Shown here: one piece after another, positions 47,201 through 58,100 of the stretch
Layout of the letters: each line of letters begins with the position of its first letter
How positions within the stretch are numbered: the stretch's first letter is position 1
Assembly (NCBI GenBank): GCA_036852015.1
Contig: JAANDG010000369.1
Location: 62,001-126,000, forward strand
DNA length: 64,000 bases
From: Pelodera strongyloides
Lineage: Eukaryota > Nematoda > Chromadorea > Rhabditida > Rhabditidae
Direction of reading: 5' to 3'
Made by a program: the position numbers and the translations under genes
Notes under the pieces: model-generated
Databases searched by the model: none
Told to the model about the DNA's origin: nothing
The model's input: the letters and a program-made list of their open reading frames with translations, nothing else

Positions 47201-50200
47201 ACGGATGCTAACCTTTTTTCTGACTTCCTGAAGCCTTTTTCCTACTCGAATTGTTCTCCTGTTTATTGGCAGATGCATTCTTTTTCGAACCGTCTGGGTC
47301 TGATTTGCCTCCAGATTTTTCGGGTTTTTGGGATTCTGAAAATTAGCTTATGGCTTATTTGTTCCTGACTATTTAGGTACTTTAATCTCTCTCTCTTTGC
47401 TAGCTCCATGTCTTCCTGTCTTATTCTCCCTCTCTCTCTCCAACCTTTATTATCTGTTCCCTTCTTCGCACTTTTATCTTCTTTCTTCAGTGAAGTGTCG
47501 GCAGGCTTTCCACTCTTATTCTCTGCTGCTTTCCCGTTTTTCTGAAGTAAAAAACTTAAAACCCCAATACGCCACAGCATTATCAGATTCGTACTCTGTC
47601 GATGTCATCCTAAGATAGTCCCGTTATCTGCGCGCGTACACGCATTAGCCGCCCTACCGTAGCTCAACTTCCTACCAATAACCGCCCTAGTACAGTACCT
47701 CAGCTCCGCTTGGCGACGCCGTTGGTGATGTGCCGCCGTTCAGTCTTTTCTGTGGAGTCTGCAAGGACGTCTATAGATATGTGAAAGATGTTTCTTCATA
47801 GTTTTTGTACCACTCGGCGCCGCCAATGTAAACTGACCAGAGACCATATTCACCACTCAATTCCCCATTGGAATTTCCCCTGCGTGTCTCACATTAGAAT
47901 GCTATTTTCTGTCCCCAGGGAATAAAAAGTGGTGAAAAAAGCCTCAGAGCTCTGTCACCTACTCACCAGACGACAAGGAAAGAACCCAATTCTAGCCATA
48001 TAAAGGAGAAAATAAGTATTCGTCATATCTCACCACGGTTGTCGAACGATTCGGATTGATTTCACTTGAAGTTGAATCGAATTGAGTGGTCATTGTGCGG
48101 CGAATCTTAAATGTGAATTGTTTCTTTATTGTAATTTGTGTCTTTGACGCCATAGAACTTCTCACAATAGACGCGCAAAAAAAGTTGTGCCAGCTAGGTG
48201 CGCGCCAGTGGTGAGCGCGCAACCCGGAATTTTATCAGTGCGATAAAGTGCCACAATTATATTTCTCGGGAATGCGAGAAACTTACAGAACGGTCCTTTT
48301 CCTTTCGTGAAGACCCCTTTTCCGACCCAACACCTTCTCGCAACGAAAGCTTTGTCACTTTCGGTTTCACCTGAACATACACCTTTATTTTTTCGATCGT
48401 TGATAATTGTTCACTATAAGAAGATTATCAAGAATAGTTATAGTAAATAGGTTTGACCAAGGGAATTTAAGATTCCGCGGACAATCAGAAAAATTCTCTC
48501 ACGTCTTTGGGCGGTGGACCCATGGCATCGAGCAGTCCTCGACGAGGTTCCTTCCTTTTACTCGAAGACATTTTATCCTGTAAAGTATATTATGTAAAAT
48601 ATATATATATATATATATATTATGATTAGACAGTTCCTCCTATTTTATTATGATTAGACAGTTCCTCTTTTTAAAGCGAAATACCGGCCGGTTTTTGAAA
48701 CATATCAAGTAGAATTCAGCTTATGCAAATGAACATAAATTAGAAATTCGAGCAAATTTGCATAAATACGTAAGAATTCAGCTGTCCACGATGCGTTTCA
48801 AAAACCGGCCGGTATTTCGCTATAAGAAAAAGACACACCGATTTCTCTTCCTTCTTGTTAATCTTTTCGCGCGCGGATCGTTTCTAAAATATTACATTTC
48901 TGTTAGGAATTATGCATTTGCAAGGTTTGCAAGATAAAGGCTTGGCAATGATGGAAGTTCCATGAATTTTCCTTGTTTTCACTGAAATTTCCTCGACATT
49001 TTCCCTTTCCTCTTATTAGAGTAACATAAAGGATAAAGGATCGATAATTATATAACACTCACGGAATCTTTCTCCTTGTTGCTGATCTTCTCTCGTTCGC
49101 TAACTTTTGGCTGAATTTCGATTTTTTTCATGATATTTTTTTTTGTTACTTTTTGTGATTCTGCTGAGATCTTTGTGAACTTTTCTTATTATTACTTATA
49201 GACTATAATTTCTGATCATTTCTGATAAACGATTATTTCTGATTCTGCTTCTGATTCTGATATTAATTCTGATAAACTATTATTTCTGACCTTTTCCCTC
49301 GAGGAAGACCCAGGTGGTCCCATTTTGTCCAAGAGCCCACCGCCAGATTTTTTGACAGTTTTTGTTGACTTAAATAATTTTACATGGGTAATTGCGAGAA
49401 GAAGGTAAGAATCTAACGCATCAAAGTTTATTTTAGGAAGATTCTCAGTCCGGCAAATATACCATAAACTGTGATCGAGGAGAGATGTGCGCAACGTAAC
49501 ATGTGTTTTAGGTTAGGAGTACCCTAATCCTCGGGTACCCTAATACCCTAATTAAGATTACCCTAATTAGGAGTATTAGTATTCTCAGAAAATGAGCAAC
49601 CTTTTTGGACGTCGATCTCGCTGAATCTTGTGTGACTTTCGCGCTAATACTCATTTCCTCTTTACTTTTCCGCTCTTTTTTACTAGAATCTTTTTCCGAT
49701 TTCTTCGCTTTGTTCGATCTAAAGGATTGTTCCATTTTATATTTGCACAAATACATTACATAAGTTAGCTTAACAACAATTTATTAAGTTATAATATATA
49801 TCTAGTAAGAAGTTGCCTTTACTATATCCCCTATGAGAGATCCAAAAGAAACAATGTTTTTTCTTATGAGCATTTCGTTTTGGTTCGCTATCAAGAAAAG
49901 AAATTACCTTTCTGATTTCTTCGAATCATCCTGAAAAATTTTGAAAGCATATGATAAAATGAATAAGAATGTAAACGAATATAAAGAAAGCTTAAAGTGA
50001 ACGTAAAATAATCAGCAAGGTTAGCAGCAGGATATTTGGTACAATATTATTGACATAACGTTGCATCTCCAATACGTGGTTTCTCAGAGACTGGAGATCT
50101 GGTTCGGGTATGTCTCCTTTCTAATAAAATAATTGTTGAAAAACAAACCTTCAGTCTCTCCTCTCCTTCCATCTTCTGGAAGACTGAACTGACGCGGGCG

Positions 50201-51737
50201 GTTCGAGCAGACTGAAACAGTGTTGAAGCTAATGTACCGACACAGCTTCGAGGGTCTAACGTGTCAGGCCTATGCTTGACAACTGGCCAGAAACTCAGAA
50301 TACCTTCGTCTCTCTCTTCGACTCTCGTTGAGAGGTTCTTTTCTCTTTATTTGACTTTGGTTCTCGCTGCGATCCTTCCTTTTTCTCGCGTGTGGATCCT
50401 TCTTTAAGTTCTCGTTTTGAACCATCTTTTTTTCTGAAAATCGTTTGTGCAACTTTGCAGTTTTTGAACATCACCAACTACAAATGGTGACGTCACATTA
50501 CTAAAGAACCGAAACTACCACTTGTTGGCGATGACAAACTATGGGTTAAGCGGCGCAACAGCATAGAAACAAAAAAGAAATGGTATATGTTGACGCTCGC
50601 AATATATGATATATGTTTATCTTTATGCTCACTACTAGTTCGTAAAAAAAATAGTTTCCAATATGAAAGAATGGAATTCGGACCGTGTTCCCCTTTCCGA
50701 CTGCGTTTTTTCTCGCTTAGAAGACGTCCTTCGACGACTCTTTTCACGATCTGATTCCTTTCTACGGCTTAAATAGATAATTGAATATTAACAAAACAGA
50801 TATTCCTATTTAACGTAATATAAATACGTTTATCTTTATATTGTAGTTATACTAATGTTCTACTCGGCAAATCTAAAAAGTAATACGCACACTTTCCGCT
50901 TGCTGCTTCCGTCCATCAAATCGAATAGTTTCGAACGCTGTTCGCCATCTTTACCTGGAAAGTTTTATAGTCGAGCTATGCGTTATGGGTTCAAAACTAT
51001 TCCTTATAGATTGACTTATTAATATTAGTAGTAAGTGGGTACTCTTACTTAATGATAGATTAATAAAATAAGAAACATATTAATTACGTTTATCATTAGC
51101 CTTTTTGGTCCACTTTTCAGATGTCTCTTTCTCTCGTTGTGCCCGTGCTCGCTCATTGACGGAACCTCGTTTAGTACGGAGAGTGGCTGCAAGTAACAAT
51201 GTCGTAAAATGCGAAACTTCGAAGCGCTAGAAACGGGCATACACCTTAGGAATTAGGAAACACGGGATTGTGCTGCGGGAAAGAAGTACACTTGCGCACG
51301 GACAGCGCACTTGTGGCAAACCTCGCAGCGCGGTCCCTGGGCCCGCTTACTTGGTGTAGAACGGGTTATTCTCAGGGAAGAGCTCATTTATTCAGCTGTT
51401 TCTTCGGTTCTTTTGCCATGGTTCCATTGGTGTACACTAGTTTTATTTTATGTTTATTTAATAATAATAACCCACCGTCGTTGACCTTCACGGCACTCGG
51501 GGCTCCTTTATTGAGTCCTTTCTGATTTTTCGTCTTCGAATTTGTCTTTACAACAACGCGTTGCTTTTCGTTACATAGTGGGAACGTGACCGTAACTATG
51601 AGGAGTTGAACTGAAATTTTATTTATTTAAACATAAATATTATCATTAACCTATCGTAAGCTCAACCAAGAATAATAAGAAGTGAAAAATGAAAGCCAAC
51701 CTGTCAAGTATAACATTGTTAGTAGTAAGGTAAACAT
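44211..51737 (-). CDS. Lysine-rich low-complexity protein with hydrophobic N-terminus, 21 exons
   Basis: Function not recognised. Exons (high to low): 51701-51737, 51476-51610, 51088-51186, 50891-50954, 50684-50767, 50304-50433, 50149-50211, 49908-49930, 49601-49718, 49291-49368, 49063-49110, 48839-48883, 48503-48577, 48287-48370, 47445-47541, 47213-47335, 46996-47088, 46702-46802, 46467-46538, 46322-46369, 44211-45989. All phases agree and give 1131 residues. Residues 1-22 (MFTLLLTMLYLTVQLLIVTV) are a signal peptide or membrane anchor. The rest is Lys/Ser/Glu/Arg-rich, largely disordered, with a Pro-rich interval in the last exon and a basic tail. A short motif recurs: GLLDKMGPPG (262-271), GLLDAMGPP (322-330) and, weaker, SLLGPP (504-509). 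Splicing into the ER would make it an ER or secreted polycation; triadin-like or matrix roles are only guesses. Confidence 0.8.
47840..47945. repeat. GAGGCCGTATTCACC palindromic repeat, copy 3 (diverged)
   Basis: GAGACCATATTCACCACT is approximately mirrored by AAAGTGGTGAAAAAAGCCTC; the inner part TCCCCATTGGAATTTCCCC resembles copy 1. Lies in an intron of the lysine-rich gene. Confidence 0.5.
48671..48825. mobile_element. Palindromic TTAA-flanked MITE, class TTAAAGCGAAAT
   Basis: Copy in an intron of the lysine-rich gene, ending about 13 bases from the donor of exon 48839-48883. Left end TTAAAGCGAAATACCGG intact, right end CGCTATAA. Confidence 0.87.
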
Positions 51738-52849
51738 GATTTCTGCATAGAAAAGTCACCGGTCTTTTACGGAACACAAGTACGAATTGACTGGGAAGAA
51801 GTGCTTAGCAATCAACGTGGATTTTACATTGGAACGACTCAGAAGTATACGTTTCGAATAACAATGGATAAGTTTCGATTCTAGCTGAATAATTAATAAA
51901 ATACTACGTTTCTCGAGCTCTACACAAAGGTGGTAAAAGAGTTCAATACACTGCTAGAGGCGTTTACATTGAGGTCTTTAGCAGAGTAGCTGACCAGTTT
52001 CAGATGGCAAATAATAAATTATCAAAGGTTCTATGACAGGAAGATCCAGATAATTCATGATTTGCTCGAAGTTTGCCAGATTAAATGCTCAAGAATATTG
52101 TCTAAGAAACGACATTTATCATTTCGTTCGTGCTAGTAGTACGCGGGACGACTGCCAATCCCAACCCTCATTGTCAGTTTTTGTTTAAAGGGATCAGCTC
52201 ACCTTAAATTGTGTCTGTTTTTTTTGTTTCTTTATTTTCTATAAGGGATAGTAAAAATTTGGAATAGAAAAAGTAGTGTTCAATTTCAATACTCACGAAG
52301 ATATTGGGTGATAAAGTGGTGGATTGATCGGGCTTACCCTTTTTGCACTCCGGCCCGATCAATCCACCACTTTATCACTATTTCAGGTGAACCGATCCCT
52401 TTAATTCTTAGAGTACGAGGCGTAATTTAGAAGGTTTTAAAGTAAACTGTAGCACAGTTAATGGCCCAAGCGAGTTTGAGTTTTCTCTTCGAGTACGAAG
52501 CGTAATTTAGAAGGTTTAAAAATAAACTGTAGCACAGAACCCACAAATGTTCGAAATGGATTCGAAGGATTTTACAAGTACATTGTTTTTTTTATATTAT
52601 TGATATTGACCGCAATGCGGTAGAATATCGATCTATCTATCTTTGTTGAAATTATTTCAAAAATCGATAAATAACTGATCTAAGTTGTGAACCGAGGGAA
52701 ACAGGGGATGCATCTCATAGCCTGAAACTAATCATGGAACTAGTCTAGCCTTTGAACACTGCGTTGAACCTTGAAGCCTTGAACCAGCCTTGAATAAAAT
52801 AGCACGGTCCTGAACCGTTAAAGATTTATTGATTTATTCAATCTTTCAG
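51738..52849. other. Intergenic stretch: promoter side of the lysine-rich gene and outer part of the inverted repeat
   Basis: A TATGCAG acceptor 5 bases before the ATG at 51737 (minus) suggests trans-splicing. From 52185 the stretch holds a MITE and then the outer end of the left inverted-repeat arm. No gene seen. Confidence 0.5.
52185..52404. mobile_element. Palindromic TTAA-flanked MITE, class TTAAAGGG, family A, shortened
   Basis: About 220-bp copy of the family seen at 1649-1998, with the central part shortened. TTAAAGGGATCAGCTCACC at the left, GGTGAACCGATCCCTTTAA at the right. It ends exactly where the left inverted-repeat arm begins. Confidence 0.85.
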
Positions 52850-52977
52850 GCGAAGAAGAAATCGCCTTCAAGAAAGAGATTGTGGTCAAAAATATCATTG
52901 CTGTGCTAGAGGAAATTGCGGAAATTATTGAGTGCAGGCACATTATTGAAAATCTCGAAACGCCTCTGTGCAACTGA
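52850..52977 (+). pseudogene. Orphan last exon of a CHK kinase-like gene
   Basis: 128 bases after a CTTTCAG acceptor, open in phase 1 to TGA, encoding EEEIAFKKEIVV...ENLETPLCN. It is the same length as and nearly identical to the last exon of CHK2 (62018-62145, minus). No upstream CHK exon on the plus strand feeds it: the region that holds the penultimate exons in the right arm is missing here. It is a duplicated gene fragment. Confidence 0.8.
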
Positions 52978-53064
52978 ATTGGGGCTAAGCGCGCGGCAGC
53001 CCTTTTGGTTTTCTTTATTTGCATTTGTGTGTATTATGGATGTATGTGACGTAAAATTCCTATG

Positions 53065-53417
53065 TTAAAGGGAATATGTATGCCCTTTTTGAAGTTAAGC
53101 TGTATTAATAGAATGTGTATTCCTCATTAAGGAAACAACAACAAAAATTGTTAAAAGTTTTCCATTTAAAAGAAAATGATTTTCAAAGTTCACCTTTTCC
53201 ATAGTAAACGCGTTTACTGCCACCCTGGCTTACACGGCAGGTCTGATGGAGCAAAAATTTAGCATATGTGTGCATAGCTTGCAACAGCGACATATTTGCA
53301 TGCAAATGAGAATATTCGTATTTACATATTCAGTCGCCTACTTAAATTCATGTCTGGTGTGGAAACTCTAGTTTCGCAGTTGTTTTGCTCATTTTGAGTG
53401 CCTAAAATTCCCTTTAA
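53065..53417. mobile_element. TTAA-flanked insertion, class TTAAAGGG, family G
   Basis: 345 bp plus a duplicated TTAA, present in the left arm and absent from the right arm. The right arm (inverted) has CCTATGTTAAAAAGAAG, exactly what remains on removing the insert and one TTAA. Terminal inverted repeats are short (AGGGAAT/ATTCCCT); the interior is not one palindrome, unlike the other families. Confidence 0.92.
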
Positions 53418-54677
53418 AAAGAAGAAGGTAGAGAATGATATTTCTTATCGGTAGCTCGGTGCAAATTGAATCGTATCATAAATTATTTATTACCGATTAT
53501 TGATCAGTGTTGTTTTCCTCAATATTTATATAAATTTTAAATAAAGATTTTTGGATGGTCTTGTGTTTAAATCCGTATAGTATGTGGCAAGAATATAAAA
53601 TGAAATACATAGTTAAATTCATTTGCTGAAGTATTCTGCACAATACAGAAGACAATACGACCAAACTCTTATAATTAGCTATCGTCTATCCGTAATCACA
53701 ATGTCTCTGACATGTAAAATTTCAATTTCCCATATATTAAATTTCAAAGGCTCATAACTTTTTTGACGACAAATGGTGTAGAGCGTGAAGTTCTCTACAA
53801 AATTTGTGGTTTGCGGCCATGGTAAGAGCTTCCCTCGTGAGCTCCTCTGAGATTTCAACTTAGAGCTGACAAGTTGTGGGACAGTAATATTTTTCATGTG
53901 TGTATAAGTGGTATAAGGTCATGCGTATAAGGTCTCTTGAAGAGAATGCTATTTATAATTTATAATAAATATTTTCTTTCTGTGAAAACGTTTCAAACCA
54001 GAAAATTGTTTATCTATCTAAATTCTGCTGCCTGCTTCACCATTATCTTTATTTGCCCAAAAGATCAAAAAGTTCTCTCGGTCTCTCTACACTAGACTCT
54101 GTGCAACACAAATACGAGTGACGTGCTGTGCTATTGACGAGTGACGTGCTATATCACCTTTAATTTTTTTTAAATATAATTCAATTGTTTTGTAAAATTA
54201 CAAAAAAAACGGAGAGAAAATAAGGTATGGAGAAGGCTTCACCGGGACCAATGTAAAAATCTACTATTAGTTCTTCATTATAATAACTTGTAAGGAGTAA
54301 TAAACTAATAAACTGTTAGTGTCAAGTTATTTGTGCAGTATTTTGTCACTTTTACACACAGTTTAAAGAATAAAGGTCAACGCGCAGGCTAGATAAAGAA
54401 TTTATGATTAGACAAGGCATTGTACCGTAATCGTAATTGTAGCACTATAGTTCTATATAAAGAAGATATAATGTACTGCATGGTTGGCACGTTTAGTCTC
54501 ACGTAACTTGGGGTGACTTACGTCATCCAACTGCGTAAGTAAGACGCTTGCTCCTTATCCTAATGCTAATGGATGAGCCAAAAACAAAGTAGTAGGATAA
54601 TTAATATTTCCTCACTGATTTTCCACTTTTCACTTAGCAGAAGCAACATAAGCCATACCAATGTGATAGATTAAGAC

Positions 54678-55045
54678 TTAAAGGGATCGGCTCACCTCAA
54701 ATCGTGTCTGTTTTTTTTGTTTCTTTATTTTCTATAAGGGATAATAAAAATTTGGAATAGAAAAAGTAGTGTTCAATTTCAATACTCACGAAGATATTCG
54801 GTGATAAAGTGGTGGATTGATCGGGCCGAAATGCAAAAAGGGCAATTATCCTATACAAACAAGGCAGGACAATTGCCCTTTTTGCATTTCGGCCCGATAA
54901 ATCCACCACTTTATCACCCAATATCTTTGTGAGTATTGAAATTGAAAACTACTTTTTCTATTCCAACTTTTTACTATCCCTTATAGAAAATAAAGAAACA
55001 AAAAAAACAGACACAATTTAAGGTGAGCTGATCCCTTCCCTTTAA
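54678..55045. mobile_element. Palindromic TTAA-flanked MITE, class TTAAAGGG, family A
   Basis: Full-length 368-bp copy just downstream of the CHK1 stop codon. Same arms as at 1649-1998, including GTGATAAAGTGGTGGATTGA and its mirror. Confidence 0.87.
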
Positions 55046-55134
55046 TGTTATTATTAAAATGTGTGGTGTGGGTGTGTGTCAATGTAGTACTACACATATA
55101 AGATTGCACATGTTTATTCTTCAATCTTTCTATT

Positions 55135-58100
55135 TCAATTTTCAATTTTGCTCTCCAAATTCTCAATAGTGTCCTTTTGTGCAATGATTTCCGCCACTTC
55201 TTCCATTACCGACAGAATATTGGCTCCGATCGTTTCCTTGTCATTGTCATCTAAAATAACATAGTAACTTGGAAAGCCCGATAGGTGTCCGATTCCCGAT
55301 TTTTTAAACATGTGCCCGATCCGGTCCCGGTTGTGTGAGGCTTTGAGGGACGTGATCGGACACAGTTGATTGTCGTGGAAAGCTATCAGTATTGGGAAAA
55401 TAACCATGTGCATCTTCTCACGAGAGTTTGGCCTCGCGATAAGACGATAAACGGTTTTCCGGCAATTGTCGGCAATGGCCCGCCCCTTTCCGGAAAGACT
55501 TTTCTTATCGCGGACGGAAAGGACTCTCTTTCCGGCAATTTATCGTTTATCGCAAACTGAACGGGCTCCCTTTCCGGCAATTCTCACGGCGTTTTAGGGC
55601 CCAAAAACACATGACTTTGCAGAGAATTATTGTCACAGTTTTTGGGGACCGAATCACAACGTTTAGGGGTGAAATATAGAATTGAGAAGCGGATGTTCTT
55701 ATTCTACTTTAGGTCAATCTAATATATTTGTTGAAGTATTCAATATTCGACGAATTCCAGCTTGCCTGTTCCCTTAGATTGTTGTTCGAAAACTCCGGGC
55801 ACATAGGGCAAACAGATTATTGCACATGTGGGGAGAGTGAGTTTGTAGCCTCTGACAACCTGAAATGGTTTTTGACTGTTTATTGAATTTTAAACCTATT
55901 GAATTCTTTCATCGTCTCTTATGGCGTTGCGCTCTTTCTAAGAGTCTGATAAACATTTAAACAAACATCCTAAACGCCCAAGGCACGCGAATCCCATCTT
56001 ATTATATAAAGATGGGAGCTTTGTTTGTTTGTTTGTTTGTTTGATTGATTGATTGATTGTGTTAGGATTGGTTCAGTAGTTCTTTGATTGTAGTAGGATT
56101 GGTTCAGTAGTTCATGTTCCCATGCACTGAGCCATCTCACATCCCGAGCGCCCCTCTCACAAAAGTCCAAAAAAGGCTGCATATACGGAATGTGTGTGGT
56201 ATATCGATCGGGCGCGTCGGCGGCGCTCAAAGTACTTCGATTAAAATACAAAGAACATGCAAATCTAGAGCAACAAAAGAAGCAATAAAGCGAGGATTTT
56301 AGCATATGCTAATTTTTTGAATCACTTTTGAATCCACGTTTCACGTATGTATGAAATAAAAATGTACTAGAAGGTCGCCTCAGGCGGCGCAGCCGTCTGG
56401 TATAATATAAAGCAACAATTATTATGATCTGTCACTGCTACAAATACTCGGGTGAATTCAGAAGCTTGCCAGTAAATTCTTCACGAACCCCTTATTCATC
56501 ATTGTCATACACCTTTTTTAAATAAATATTAGTTTGTATTGTTTTACGATGGTGATTCTCACGTTATGTTGTTCGGACGACGTCACGATTACAGGAGGAA
56601 ATAAAAAAAATGCGCACAAAATTGTGTGAAATACCTGCTGAAAGGTAAAGGGGACCTCGCCAAGACCCTCTTTCTTCAGATATTCAACGAAACAGTCGTA
56701 GTAATGTGAGAGAATGTTCTTCCAGCTGAAAATCACCTTGCCAATTACAAACTTGAGTCACGTAAATAACTCTTACATTCTGGTTACACCGACGAAACTT
56801 GGCGAGCAAGCCACGGGCCTGCAAAACGGGGGGCAAAATGCTCGCGGATGAGACTGACGTGCAATTTGCACGGCAAACCCACATCGCTTGCACGCCATAA
56901 GGTAGCCGCTTGCACGCCAAGTTTCTCATTGTATAAATGTAGAATTGTGAAGAAACTCACTGTTTCTTTCTATCTTCGGGCGAAAGACTCCAGCAGAACA
57001 TTCGTGACAAATCCTCTCCGGGATTTCCCAAGCGAGCACACTAAACATGCAATGTTACTCTTTGAAACCAAAAAAACCGATTTCGGCCCGATCAAGACCC
57101 TCAAAAAATCGGGCCTTGATCGGGGCGAAATTGGGGTTTTTTGAAGAAAAAAAACGGAGCGAAATCGGGGTTTTCACTTTCCTGTGTCAGTTATGAATTC
57201 AAAAGATATAGGCAACGCTATCAACGTTGTGTGGTAAAGCGTAGTGGATAAAACCTGACCAAACAGCATAAACTTACAAATTGCCTATTGTAGAAAAAAA
57301 TGATCATATTTCAGACGTTGGTCAGGGCGAATCATCAAAGTCGTAATTACTCTAATTATATAGATCAAATATCACGCATTTACCTGCCAATCCAGAATGC
57401 CAGTCAGATTGTTTTCACGAGACCACATAATATTGCCTGACCACATATCTCCATGAATGAGAACTGGAGGACACGCTGAATTAACTACTAATTACCTAAC
57501 AATGGTTGATAATTATCCGCCGTAATTGCTTGAACTGTGATTACGAAGTCATGCTGCGGCACCTACCGTAGTTGATGTAAAATAGACTTACACAATTTCT
57601 CGTTGATTCCAAAATAGTAAGCGGGATTGGCGATTGACTTGAGGTTATTGCGTAGTGTGTCAAAAAGTGTTGTGTGATCTCCTCCAATAAACTTTTCCAG
57701 ATCATCGAGTGAAGTTTTGATCCGCTGAAATGATTTTCGTCTTCCGTTTTTTAAAGCAAAATACCGGTCGGTTTTTGAAACGCATCGTGGGTATTCGATG
57801 TGTTTCAAAATCCGGCCGGTATTGCGCTTTAAACTATTTTAGAGGGGTCGAAATCTGGGTCCTGCATCTTAATTTGATGCCCGACATCTGGGTTCTTTAT
57901 CTCAATAATAGGTCTATTTGCCCTTATGATTATGCTATGTTTTTGTGTTCTGCTTTCTTCAGAGGATGAAAAGTCAAGTTTATAAATTTAAGTATTGTGT
58001 TTATATGATGAAAGCTCGTACCTCCTCACTCAAGTAAAAGTTGTACATTGTGGAGAAAAACGAGCAGTCAAAGTGTTTTTCAACAACTTCTTTGTCGACA

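Larger units (their letters stand above)
52405..54299 (+). repeat. Large inverted repeat, left arm
   Basis: Matches the reverse complement of 61043-62997 at high identity over its length. Differences: it carries a 349-bp MITE insertion (53065-53417) and lacks the sequence corresponding to 62429-62860. It holds a copy of the last exon of the CHK2 gene. Between the arms lie 6.7 kb with the CHK1 gene. Confidence 0.92.
52978..55134. other. Non-coding: left arm interior, spacer and MITE
   Basis: Left-arm sequence to 54299, then AT-rich spacer, then the family A MITE at 54678-55045. The 72-codon frame present in both arms (53679-53897 minus, 61446-61664 plus) is identical in the two copies, so conservation says nothing about coding; it has no other support. 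Confidence 0.5.

Noticed and set aside
53679..53897. 72-codon frame with an identical copy at 61446-61664 taken as a conserved peptide
   Set aside because: The two copies lie in the arms of the inverted repeat, so identity reflects recent duplication, not selection.
56161..56308. Penultimate exon of CHK1
   Set aside because: Phase fitted, but 55766-55859 also fits and encodes sequence much closer to the family (LPYVPGVFEQ).
57061..57190. CRISPR-like or regulatory spacing of CCCGATTTCGCCCC words
   Set aside because: The repeats are inverted and contiguous, have no unique spacers, and belong to a dispersed palindromic family in a eukaryotic intron.
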